Source: Luminiphilus sp. (GTDB lineage: Bacteria; Pseudomonadota; Gammaproteobacteria; Pseudomonadales; Halieaceae). From it: 39,033 nucleotides of DNA. Below, piece by piece: positions 26,935-35,153 of the stretch (positions are counted from its first letter, which is position 1; every line of letters begins with the position of its first letter). The stretch is from NCBI GenBank assembly GCA_028117185.1, contig JAOHHD010000014.1, positions 1 through 39,033 of the forward strand. Reading direction: 5' to 3'. A program made the translations under genes and the position numbers. The notes under the pieces were generated by a model, which did no database searches, was not told the origin of the DNA, and was given only the letters and a program-made list of their open reading frames with translations.

Positions 26935-28866
26935 TTATTCAGAGGACGGCTGATACCAAATCGGGGAACTATAGGCGCGCTCTTGAATCGTATCCGGCCT
27001 GCGTGTTTCTACGTCGCCGCCTAACGCCAGCTTGTCGAGTAGCGAGTGGCGTGCGGTCGGTATCTGTAATACGCGGACATAGTAAAAAGCCGGCTGGAGC
27101 GGGTCAAAACCTGGGTCGCGCCAGACAACACGCAAGCTGGACGCCCCGATTGTATTCGCCGTCAGCCCAGTTTGCAGATCAACCGAAGAACCGACAGGCA
27201 ACAGCTCTCCTTCAGCACTGAGTCGGCTATCGCCACCTGACCAGGCGACGTCAATGATTTGTTCTTGTGTTTCGCCCGCTTCATCAAGCCATCCCTTAAC
27301 CACCTGTACCCGATCAAGATACGCGGCTTGTGGATCAGCTGATGCCTCGATCATCAGGGTAAATTGATCGCCTGAATCAGCCCCCAGTATTTCGCCTCCC
27401 ATCGGCACAGCGTCAGCAGCGATATTGCTTGGAAAAGACGCTTGGTCAAACGCAGATGCGGCGAGGTTCAGACCTGCAAACGTTCTCACGGCAATTCTCG
27501 GACCCGTGGTCGCATACACCTCTCGCCGACGCATAGCGGCCAAAACGGATTCTCGCGTATTGTCGGTTGCCCAAACTGCCGCCAGACCCGAGGCACTCAT
27601 ACCCCAGCCAAACGTCCCTCGCGCATTGTCAGACCACCCACTGGATTTACGAGATGGAACCGAATCGGTTGCCATCTTGCCGTGAAAATTATCCTCCTCA
27701 GCTGAGGGCAATGCCGTATGGGCATCGGTAGAGCCAATAACGCCGAACTGATAGGGGTTAAAACCGATTTTTGCGTCCAATTCTAGGCCCACTTTTAAGG
27801 CACTGCGAACATAGTCGCCCCTCTGCGGAACATAGTCTGTCCACTCACGCTGAATGTAATACGGGTAACGCTCGAAGTCTGCAAACGCGTCTCCGGGCGC
27901 CAGCACCGGGTGCGTCTCTGAATCGCCCTTGATCTGGGTGATCTCAACAATCGGTTCCCAGTAGCGACGCACCTCAGCGTAATCGCGATCAATGGCCTCT
28001 CCGCGAAGGTCGCGCACGTCAAACATAGAGCCTTTAGAAATATTAGAGTTGTGCGGTACCGCAATAAAGTCGCCGCCGGTAGCGCGGCTGGTCTCTTCTA
28101 ACCAATCCCACAGGTCGCTGGGGAAAGAGCTATCGTCAAAACCAAAAGGCGCAAAGGTTTGTGCTTGCTCTGCATTAACATCTGACACCACTACTCGGTG
28201 AAGATTGGCCCCGCCTGGGATCAAAGAGTACTCCCAACCGATCAGCGCGGTAAAAACACCCGGATCATTGTGGCGGTCTGCAGCATCGGTAATCAATTTC
28301 CAAGTGTCCACCTCAACCGTCGGCTGCCGAGGCACCAACCCGCTAACCCTATCTTCCTCCCAGCCCAGCATTGCCTCCACCGCATTTTCCGCAGGCTTAG
28401 GTAATACCTTTGTAAACAGCTCACGGCCCGAGTCGCTATCAACCGCGTCACGCAATAAATACTGCACAATTCGGGTCCAAATGCGCTCACGCCAACTCAA
28501 ATCCTCAGTAATCATAGGATTCAAATACAAGCTTCTAATCACCCCCAAATACTCGGCATGATCTGACACCACTAAAAAATCGAGCGGCGTGCCAATTTGC
28601 ACCCTTGCTTTATGGCCGGGATGAACCACTGGCCGACCTTTTGCATAGTGGTATGCCGTATCAGGCGTCGCCGTCAGATTGCCGTTAGTAAAAGCATCGG
28701 ACGAATAAGTGGAATGCAGGTGGGTATCTCCCCACAGTAACTGCCGCTCTTGTGAGTGCGTCAGCATGGATAGTCCCAATAACGACAGCAAGGTGATCGA
28801 CACGCCCATCACCCTAATGAGTGGAAACAGACCAAGCTGCGGCCATCTTATTTTTAGTGTTGTCAT
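26935..28866 (-). CDS. DUF3604 family exported protein
   Basis: Protein of 643 residues matching the DUF3604 family. A hydrophobic N-terminal segment (about 17-36) is a signal peptide or anchor. The PHP-like metal motif WGDTHLHSTYS is at 45-55 with Asp47, His49 and His51, followed by SDHAEYLG at 101-108, an IGWEYS block and GSTDAHTALPS, all consistent with a metal-dependent hydrolase. Its reaction is unknown. It is the last gene of the minus-strand acyl-CoA run, 42 bases after the enoyl-CoA hydratase/isomerase, so it may be co-expressed with that pathway. Start ATG 28866 has GAAGGGG upstream. Confidence 0.82.
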   Translation of the reverse strand: MTTLKIRWPQLGLFPLIRVMGVSITLLSLLGLSMLTHSQERQLLWGDTHLHSTYSSDAFTNGNLTATPDTAYHYAKGRPVVHPGHKARVQIGTPLDFLVVSDHAEYLGVIRSLYLNPMITEDLSWRERIWTRIVQYLLRDAVDSDSGRELFTKVLPKPAENAVEAMLGWEEDRVSGLVPRQPTVEVDTWKLITDAADRHNDPGVFTALIGWEYSLIPGGANLHRVVVSDVNAEQAQTFAPFGFDDSSFPSDLWDWLEETSRATGGDFIAVPHNSNISKGSMFDVRDLRGEAIDRDYAEVRRYWEPIVEITQIKGDSETHPVLAPGDAFADFERYPYYIQREWTDYVPQRGDYVRSALKVGLELDAKIGFNPYQFGVIGSTDAHTALPSAEEDNFHGKMATDSVPSRKSSGWSDNARGTFGWGMSASGLAAVWATDNTRESVLAAMRRREVYATTGPRIAVRTFAGLNLAASAFDQASFPSNIAADAVPMGGEILGADSGDQFTLMIEASADPQAAYLDRVQVVKGWLDEAGETQEQIIDVAWSGGDSRLSAEGELLPVGSSVDLQTGLTANTIGASSLRVVWRDPGFDPLQPAFYYVRVLQIPTARHSLLDKLALGGDVETRRPDTIQERAYSSPIWYQPSSE

Positions 28867-28908
28867 AGTGGGGACCCCTTCAAGCCGTTACGCGCGAGCG
28901 CAATCAGT

Positions 28909-29703
28909 TTACTTTCCTTTCCAAGCAGGCGTGCGTTTTTCAAAAAAAGCAGTGATGGCTTCTTTTGAATCAGCACTACCAATGCAAATGTTTTGCAACG
29001 CGGCCTCTTTAGAAATCGTGTCGGCGAGGCTGTGTGTCGCGGAGAAATTCAGTGCCTCTTTGGCATATCTCAGCGCTAACGGTGACCGCTCAGACAAAGT
29101 CTTTGCGAAAGCCATTGACGCCTGACCGAAATCATCGTCGGCCAACACACGATTGGCGAGCCCCCACTCCACTGCCTTCTCAGCACTGACTTTTTCGCCG
29201 AAGGCCATTAGTTCATAAGCCCGCTTAGCACCGACGAGATGCGGCAATAACCAGGTAGCCCCTCCATCGGGGACCAAACCGATTCCAATGAACGGCTGAT
29301 AGAGGTAACTCGATTCGGCCATCAACACGAGGTCACACGCCATCGCGTATGAATAGGAAATCCCGGCACACGGACCATTCACCGCCGCCACCCAAGGTTT
29401 ACGCGCATGGTGAATGGCCAAAACGCCCGGCTTGTACTCTGCGTTCAACTGATCCTCTACTCCCTCCGCACCTGTAAACCCAGATTCCTCGGTATCAGAC
29501 AGATCCGCGCCGGCGCCAAAAGCCCTGCCCGCGCCCGTGAGCACCACTACCCAGACATCTCTGTCGGCATTGACCTCTTGTGCAGCCCGGATAAATTCGC
29601 GGCGCTGCGTCACATTAAAACTATTTAATTTTTCCGGTCTGTTAAACGACACCCGGGCAACTCGCCCCTCTCGCTCAACTAGGATGGTTTCGTATTCACT
29701 CAT
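28909..29703 (-). CDS. Enoyl-CoA hydratase/isomerase family protein
   Basis: Crotonase-fold enzyme of 264 residues. Oxyanion-hole segments are seen at GRAFGAGADL (59-68) and NGPCAGISYS (109-118). The two catalytic Glu of mitochondrial enoyl-CoA hydratase are not conserved: the first position falls in GISYSYAMA and the second reads QPFIGIG. Instead Asp146 in GLVPDGG is present, as in PaaG and related isomerases. It may therefore be an isomerase or an atypical hydratase. AGGAG Shine-Dalgarno before ATG 29703. It sits in the racemase/acyl-CoA dehydrogenase operon. Confidence 0.85.
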   Translation of the reverse strand: MSEYETILVEREGRVARVSFNRPEKLNSFNVTQRREFIRAAQEVNADRDVWVVVLTGAGRAFGAGADLSDTEESGFTGAEGVEDQLNAEYKPGVLAIHHARKPWVAAVNGPCAGISYSYAMACDLVLMAESSYLYQPFIGIGLVPDGGATWLLPHLVGAKRAYELMAFGEKVSAEKAVEWGLANRVLADDDFGQASMAFAKTLSERSPLALRYAKEALNFSATHSLADTISKEAALQNICIGSADSKEAITAFFEKRTPAWKGK

Positions 29704-29735
29704 TGTGCGCTCCTAAAAATCGTTAATAACGTGTG

Positions 29736-30878
29736 CTATTTGCCTTCTACTGCAGCGCCGGATACCAACAGCGCGTCGACGTCAGCGTCCGATAATCCCG
29801 ACGCTCGCATGACAGAGGCCGTGTCTGCTCCTAGACTTCGAGTGCCGTGGCGTATAGCAGACGGGGTACGCTCAAAACGCGGAGCCGGCGAAGGATGGAC
29901 TAATTCATCCACCTGGGTATAGACCGCCCGCTCGATATTAGCGCTATATTCGGTCGCCTCCTGCATCGTTAATACCGGCGCAAAACACGCGTCGCTGCCA
30001 GACATGATGCTGTCCCAATCATCTCGCGTTTTGGTCATCAGAACCGCCGCCAGCTTTTGCTTGAGTTCTGGCCAATTATCCACGTCATGCTGCGCGGCAA
30101 ATTGCTGATCGGTGATCTCTGCCTTGGCCATTAATTCCGCATAAAACTGCGGTTCGATAGCGCCAACCGCAACATACTTCCCGTCAGCACACTCATAGGT
30201 ATCGTAAAAATGCGCCGCACCATCAAGCAGATTAGACTCGCGCTCCTCTGCATTCCAAGCTCCCATCTGCTGAAAGCCCTGCATCATCCACATGAGCTGT
30301 GCCGTGCCATCGACCATCGCCACATCGATCACCTGCCCCTGCCCCGAGCGAGCGGTCTCGAGTAACGCGGCCAGAATGCCCGTTACCAACAGCATACCGC
30401 CGCCGCCAAAGTCACCCACTAGATTCAGTGGCACCACCGGTCTCTCACCTCGTCGACCAATCGCGTGCAAAGCGCCGGTAATCGCTATGTAATTCAGATC
30501 GTGCCCTGCGGCCTGCGCGAGCGCCCCTTGCTGACCCCAGCCGGTCATTCGCGCAAACACTAACTTGGGATTCCTGGCCCGGCACACGTCGGGGCCAATT
30601 CCTAGCTTTTCGCAAACGCCAGGCCGGTAGGGATCGATTAAGGCATCCGCCCGCTCTATCAATTTCATGAGCGCCTCGAGGCCCGCCGGTTGCTTGAGAT
30701 CTAAGATTACCGACTTCTTGTTGCGGCCGCTGATCGGTTCAGCCAGCTTGGGATCCATCGCACCGGGACGCTCGATGCGAATGACCTCGGCACCCATATC
30801 GGCCAACATCATCCCCCCCATCGGGCCGGGACCAATACCTGCAAGCTCGATTATTGTGATGCCACTTAAGGTACCCAT
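29736..30878 (-). CDS. Alpha-methylacyl-CoA racemase-type CaiB/BaiF enzyme
   Basis: Type III CoA-transferase-fold protein of 380 residues. Residues matching the catalytic set of the Mycobacterium tuberculosis racemase (His126, Asp156, Glu241) are His126 in GHDLNY, Asp156 in NLVGDFGGG and Glu242 in GAIEPQF. This supports racemase rather than CoA-transferase activity: it would interconvert (2R)- and (2S)-methylacyl-CoA so that branched chains can enter beta-oxidation. Start ATG 30878 with GAGGCGG, 12 bases after the acyl-CoA dehydrogenase stop. Confidence 0.87.
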   Translation of the reverse strand: MGTLSGITIIELAGIGPGPMGGMMLADMGAEVIRIERPGAMDPKLAEPISGRNKKSVILDLKQPAGLEALMKLIERADALIDPYRPGVCEKLGIGPDVCRARNPKLVFARMTGWGQQGALAQAAGHDLNYIAITGALHAIGRRGERPVVPLNLVGDFGGGGMLLVTGILAALLETARSGQGQVIDVAMVDGTAQLMWMMQGFQQMGAWNAEERESNLLDGAAHFYDTYECADGKYVAVGAIEPQFYAELMAKAEITDQQFAAQHDVDNWPELKQKLAAVLMTKTRDDWDSIMSGSDACFAPVLTMQEATEYSANIERAVYTQVDELVHPSPAPRFERTPSAIRHGTRSLGADTASVMRASGLSDADVDALLVSGAAVEGK

Positions 30879-30890
30879 AAATTGACCGCC

Positions 30891-32066
30891 TCAGAAATTA
30901 CGCTGGTTAAAGGGCTCGTATTGATCACCCAAACAATACCGGCCAATAATCAGCTTCATGATTTCAGAACTGCCAGCATAGATCGTCGCGATCTTCGCGT
31001 CGGCAGACTGTCGACTGATAGGGTATTCGTCCATAAAGCCCGCACCACCGTGGAGCTGAAGCCCCTCATCCGCTACGCGCTGCTGTAGCTCAGAGGTCTT
31101 CAGTTTCGCCATCGCAGCATCCTCAGCGCTGAGGGTGCCTTCATTGAAAGCCAGCGCCGCTTGATCGACGTAGCACTGTGCAATGTCCAGTTCGGCGCGA
31201 AGGTCCGCCATTTTAAACTGTGTGTTCTGCATGGCAGCTAGCGGCTTGCCAAACACCTCACGCTCTTGCACGAAGGTCGCCGTCAAATCCCAAGACAACT
31301 GTGCGGCCGCCAAATAACCCATCGCCCCTAACAAACGCTCTTCTGCCAGTCCGCTCATCAAGTAATAGAAGCCCTGATGCGCTTCACCTAGAACATTGGA
31401 CTTAGGCACCCTGACATCGTTAAAAAATAACTCCGCAGTATCTTGCGCTTTCAGCCCCAACTTTTTCAAGTTACGGCCTCGCTCAAATCCCTCCCAGCTG
31501 GACTCCACTAAGAACAAAGTCATTGCGTGCGGATTATTTTGTGGATCTGTTTTCGCCGCCACGACCACCAGATCACAGTTAATGCCATTAGAAATATAGG
31601 TCTTCTGGCCATTGAGCAACCAATGATCGTCTTGCTCGGTCGCGTGCGTTCGCATACCCGCTAAATTACTACCCGCATCGGGCTCGGTCATCGCCACGGC
31701 TAAAATAATATCCCCCGACACGGCGCCGGGTATATAGCGTTGCATTTGCTCCTCTGTACCAAACCGAGTGATGTATGGCGCAACAATTCTACTGTGCAAG
31801 GAACCAAACCAGTCACCGCATCGCGCGTAGGCAAGCTCCTCAATAATGACTTGCTCCCAGCGAATGTCATAATCATCAAGACCGCCAAAGCGCTCTTCTG
31901 GCCAGACCATCAAGAACCCTTTCTCACCAGCAGCCTTGAAGATCTCCCGATCGACAATGCCTTGGTCTCGAAAGCGCTCCATCTCAGGAACGACTTCCTC
32001 CGCGAGAAAACGTCGGTACGCCTCTCGGAACATTTTTTGCTCTTCAGTAAACTGCCTAGTGAGCAT
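30891..32066 (-). CDS. Acyl-CoA dehydrogenase, long-chain (LCAD-like)
   Basis: FAD-dependent acyl-CoA dehydrogenase of 391 residues that introduces the alpha-beta double bond. AMTEPDAGSN (125-134) and YISNG (157-161) form the flavin/substrate region, and LQLHGGAGFMDEYP (336-349) is typical. The medium-chain-type catalytic Glu position near the C-terminus is Ala364 (IYAGSSE). Instead GFYYLMSGLAEERLLGA (232-248) matches mammalian LCAD, where the base is the Glu of QERLL, here Glu243. This points to long or branched acyl-CoA. Strong AAGGAG before ATG 32066; a 20-base palindrome lies between it and the ligase. Confidence 0.9.
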   Translation of the reverse strand: MLTRQFTEEQKMFREAYRRFLAEEVVPEMERFRDQGIVDREIFKAAGEKGFLMVWPEERFGGLDDYDIRWEQVIIEELAYARCGDWFGSLHSRIVAPYITRFGTEEQMQRYIPGAVSGDIILAVAMTEPDAGSNLAGMRTHATEQDDHWLLNGQKTYISNGINCDLVVVAAKTDPQNNPHAMTLFLVESSWEGFERGRNLKKLGLKAQDTAELFFNDVRVPKSNVLGEAHQGFYYLMSGLAEERLLGAMGYLAAAQLSWDLTATFVQEREVFGKPLAAMQNTQFKMADLRAELDIAQCYVDQAALAFNEGTLSAEDAAMAKLKTSELQQRVADEGLQLHGGAGFMDEYPISRQSADAKIATIYAGSSEIMKLIIGRYCLGDQYEPFNQRNF

Positions 32067-32101
32067 TTGGGCTCCTTATCACTCTAAAAGGTTGTCAAAA
32101 T

Positions 32102-32121
32102 CCAGCCACGGCCGTGGCTGG
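32102..32121. promoter_or_regulatory. Perfect 20-base palindrome, operator or attenuator
   Basis: CCAGCCACGG followed directly by CCGTGGCTGG is an uninterrupted perfect palindrome in the 95-base space between the acyl-CoA ligase and the acyl-CoA dehydrogenase. As RNA on the minus strand it folds to an 8-bp stem with a GGCC loop followed by ATTTTG, a weak terminator shape. As DNA it has the size and symmetry of a TetR-type operator. A TTGACA (minus, 32098-32093) just downstream could belong to a promoter, but I see no correctly spaced -10. Confidence 0.6.
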
Positions 32122-32161
32122 GAAACAATGAATGCGCAATCTGCTATCGCTACAAAAACGC

Positions 32162-33868
32162 TCAATCAGCGGAGTTAGGATCGAGCACCTCTTGTAACTC
32201 GCGCTTCAAAAACTTGCCGTTTGCATTTCTCGGCAAGGGCTCGGCCAAAAACCAAATATACTTGGGTACCTTGAACGCGGCTAGACGGGTTCCCATGTGC
32301 TCTCGCAAGCCAGGCGCGTCTAGAATCGCAGCAGGCTTCAGACGCACCGCGACACCGACTTCCTCACCCAATCGATCATCTGGTACCGCAAAAGCAACCC
32401 CCTCCAGCACGGCGGGATGGGTATATAGCGCGCTCTCTACCTCCGCGCCGTAAATATTCTCACCGCCGCGTAAAATCATGTCTTTGGCGCGGTCTACAAG
32501 ATAGAGAAAACCGTCCTCGTCAAAGTAGCCAATATCTCCAGTATGTAACCAGCCATCAACAATCGTCTCAGACGTTGCCTCCGGACGATTCAGATAGCCC
32601 TTGATTACCGGAGCGCCCTTAACGCAGAGCTCACCCTTCTCTCCATGAGGCAATGACTCACCCGCCTCATTGACAATCTTGCCCTCTAACGTTGGCACTA
32701 AAGGCCCGCAACTTGCCGGACGCGCCACAAATAAGTCACCCGTCGTATAACTCGCAATGCCACACACCTCGGTCATGCCATAACCCTGCGCAGGCTTGGC
32801 TCGCTCAGTCTTCTCGACGACCTTACTCGGTAAGTCAGGATGCATCGCGGCACCCCCACCCCCTAGGGAATTCAAACTGGAGGTGTCGTACTCGTGAAAA
32901 TCAGGATGCGCAAGCAGCTCACGTGTCATCATAGGCACCGCGCTGAGCGTATTGACCGCCTCGCGCTCGATCAGCTTTAAGGCCGCTTCGGTATCCCACT
33001 TGTACATCAGCACAAGCTTTCCGCCACCAATCGTTCCACCCTGCATCACACAGTTATTCGCCGTAACATGAAATAACGGCGTGGCCACCAGTGATGTGGG
33101 CGCTGGCGCTGACACCGGCGCCGCAACCATTTGATCTCGATTTAATGCTTGAGCGGTAGCAAATATTTGCCCCATTGCCGCCACGTTGAGCACATTATGC
33201 ACGCAGCCTCGGTGGGTTAACTGAGCGCCTTTGGGACGACCGGTGGTGCCTGATGTATAAAAGATACAGGCATCGTCATCGGGGTCGATGGGGCTCGTCA
33301 CGAGGGCGCCTTCGACGCTTACCACGTCGCACCACTGCGTTGCGGGCACAGGTGGCGCATCGTCTCTCACAGCCACCACCTCAATCTGATCAAAACGGTC
33401 CGCGATTTGCGCAAACACCCCTAGTCGACGGTCATCTGCGATTAATAATCGAGGCTCTGAATCCTCCAGCGCGTAGGCCATTTCGTCAGCAACCCACCAA
33501 GCATTCATACCGACCACGACGGCGCCAGCAGCAATCACTCCCCAATAAGCCACTATCCACTCTGGATAGTTACGCATCGCAATAGCGACCCGGTCACCTG
33601 AGCCAATGCCTTGCGATGCGAGCCAAGCAGAGAAATTCGCCACAAGCTGACCCGCTTCCGCATAGGTCAAACGCTCATCGCCGTAGACGATGTATTCCTT
33701 ATCGCCATGCCCCTGCCCAAGCTGCCAAAGATCGCGAAGTGAGCCCGGCGCGTGCCGATAGGCTTTGAGCGTGCACCCGCCTAGTTCGATCGTAGTGAGC
33801 TCAAGAAACGCGTCGGGTGCGGTAACCATTTCCACCGCCTTCCGATAATTGTCGATAGCCTGCCCCAT
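32162..33868 (-). CDS. AMP-dependent acyl-CoA synthetase (FadD-like)
   Basis: ANL-superfamily ligase of 568 residues that activates a carboxylic acid to its CoA thioester through an acyl-AMP. The P-loop FYTSGTTGRPKG is at 203-214, the YGMTEVCG motif follows near 360, the A8 hinge region is LHTGDIGYFDEDGF, and the adenylating Lys lies in NANGKFLKREL near the C-terminus. Substrate is not readable from sequence. It is the first gene of the minus-strand run leading to the dehydrogenase, racemase and hydratase/isomerase, and divergent from the kinase-like gene. Confidence 0.9.
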   Translation of the reverse strand: MGQAIDNYRKAVEMVTAPDAFLELTTIELGGCTLKAYRHAPGSLRDLWQLGQGHGDKEYIVYGDERLTYAEAGQLVANFSAWLASQGIGSGDRVAIAMRNYPEWIVAYWGVIAAGAVVVGMNAWWVADEMAYALEDSEPRLLIADDRRLGVFAQIADRFDQIEVVAVRDDAPPVPATQWCDVVSVEGALVTSPIDPDDDACIFYTSGTTGRPKGAQLTHRGCVHNVLNVAAMGQIFATAQALNRDQMVAAPVSAPAPTSLVATPLFHVTANNCVMQGGTIGGGKLVLMYKWDTEAALKLIEREAVNTLSAVPMMTRELLAHPDFHEYDTSSLNSLGGGGAAMHPDLPSKVVEKTERAKPAQGYGMTEVCGIASYTTGDLFVARPASCGPLVPTLEGKIVNEAGESLPHGEKGELCVKGAPVIKGYLNRPEATSETIVDGWLHTGDIGYFDEDGFLYLVDRAKDMILRGGENIYGAEVESALYTHPAVLEGVAFAVPDDRLGEEVGVAVRLKPAAILDAPGLREHMGTRLAAFKVPKYIWFLAEPLPRNANGKFLKRELQEVLDPNSAD

Positions 33869-34078
33869 ACCTTTTGCGCCCCCTTTAGCGCCGAGCGTGA
33901 TGTGCTCTTAAAGTTGAATTGCTAAGCCTTCGCAAGATACCCTAACGACCTCGCGGCAACCAGTTTACAACATCAGTATTTTGGCATGTATCATGTCAAT
34001 TGCACGATCAGGTCCATGAAGCGATCCCAACACCTGCGATCCAACTCACCACTATCGTCCCGCCAAAAAAGGAACCCC
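33869..34078. promoter_or_regulatory. Divergent control region, ligase / kinase
   Basis: This 210-base gap separates two divergent genes and must hold promoters for both. On + a TTTACA (33964-33969) and TATCAT (33989-33994) are 19 bases apart, a loose sigma-70 candidate for the kinase gene. I see no convincing minus-strand promoter and no operator-like palindrome. Confidence 0.3.
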
Positions 34079-35104
34079 ATGAGCGCACAAGAGCTAGACC
34101 TAGAAACCCTTGACCCCTGGTTGCGAGACAAAGTGCCCTCGTTTGATGGCGAGTTGTCCGCCGAAAAATTCGCGGGCGGACAGTCCAACCCCACTTTCAA
34201 GCTGACTGCCGGCGCACATCACTACGTCCTGCGCCGCAAACCGCCAGGAGAGCTACTCGCGTCAGCGCATGCGGTAGATCGAGAGTTCCGCGTGCTCGAT
34301 GCGCTCGCGAAGACAGACGTTCCGGTACCTAAAGTCGTTGCACTATGCGAGGACGAGAGCGTCATTGGCTCTATGTTTTATGTCATGGAACATTTGGAAG
34401 GCCGTATCTTTTGGGATCCCACCGTGCCAGAGGTAAGTGACGCCGATCGCGCCGCCATCTACGACGAAATGAATCGCGTCCTCGCCGCACTGCACTCAGT
34501 CGACGTCGATGCAGTCGGCCTCAGCGATTATGGCAAGCCTGGGAACTACTACGCGCGTCAAATCGGACGTTGGACAAAGCAGTACCGGGCCTCAGAGACA
34601 GAACCAGTCGCCGAGATGGAAGCTCTCATCTCTTGGCTCCCTAACAATATCCCCGAAGGGGAAGAGACCGTTGCGCTGGTGCACGGTGATTATCGACTAG
34701 ACAATATGATTTTCCATCCTACTGAGCCCAAGATTATCGGCATTCTCGACTGGGAACTGTCAACACTAGGGGACCCCCTTGCCGACCTTGCCTATCAGTT
34801 GATGGCGTGGCAGTTTCCAAGGCAGGGAGGTATTGTGGGGCTTGAGGGCGTAGAGCGTGGGCCTCTAATGATTCCGGCAGACGAGGCGTATATTGAAACC
34901 TACTGCCAGAGAACCGGCAGAACAGGCATCGACCACTGGCCGTTTTACATGGCGTTTTGCTTCTTTAGAATCGCCGCCATTTTGCAGGGCATTAAAAAGC
35001 GCGCTTTAATCGGGACAGCATCTAGCGCTGAGGCAGATAGCCGCGCGGTGATGGTCGGACCGCTCGCCGCCCTCGGTGCCGGTTACATCAATCAAGACGG
35101 GTAA
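34079..35104 (+). CDS. ACAD10/11-type aminoglycoside-phosphotransferase-fold kinase
   Basis: Kinase-fold protein of 341 residues. The ATP-site segment FAGGQSNPTFKL (31-42), YVLRRKPPG (49-57), the Brenner motif HGDYRLDN (202-209, catalytic Asp204) and the metal ligand Asp224 in ILDWE are intact. This type matches the N-terminal kinase domain of ACAD10/ACAD11 and bacterial LvaA, which phosphorylate 4-hydroxyacyl-CoA so that it can be further degraded. That function is inferred from family and neighbours. I start at ATG 34079 because AAAAAAGGA is just upstream; an ATG-initiated extension to 33986 has no family similarity. Confidence 0.85.
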   Translation: MSAQELDLETLDPWLRDKVPSFDGELSAEKFAGGQSNPTFKLTAGAHHYVLRRKPPGELLASAHAVDREFRVLDALAKTDVPVPKVVALCEDESVIGSMFYVMEHLEGRIFWDPTVPEVSDADRAAIYDEMNRVLAALHSVDVDAVGLSDYGKPGNYYARQIGRWTKQYRASETEPVAEMEALISWLPNNIPEGEETVALVHGDYRLDNMIFHPTEPKIIGILDWELSTLGDPLADLAYQLMAWQFPRQGGIVGLEGVERGPLMIPADEAYIETYCQRTGRTGIDHWPFYMAFCFFRIAAILQGIKKRALIGTASSAEADSRAVMVGPLAALGAGYINQDG

Positions 35105-35153
35105 GACTGTGGCCCAGGGACGTGCATTGACGCCTCAAGCCTCAGGCGGGCGC

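Noticed and set aside
35120..35150. Stem CGCCT/AGGCG between the kinase and patatin genes as a terminator
   Set aside because: Only five pairs and no T-run on either strand; too weak to list.
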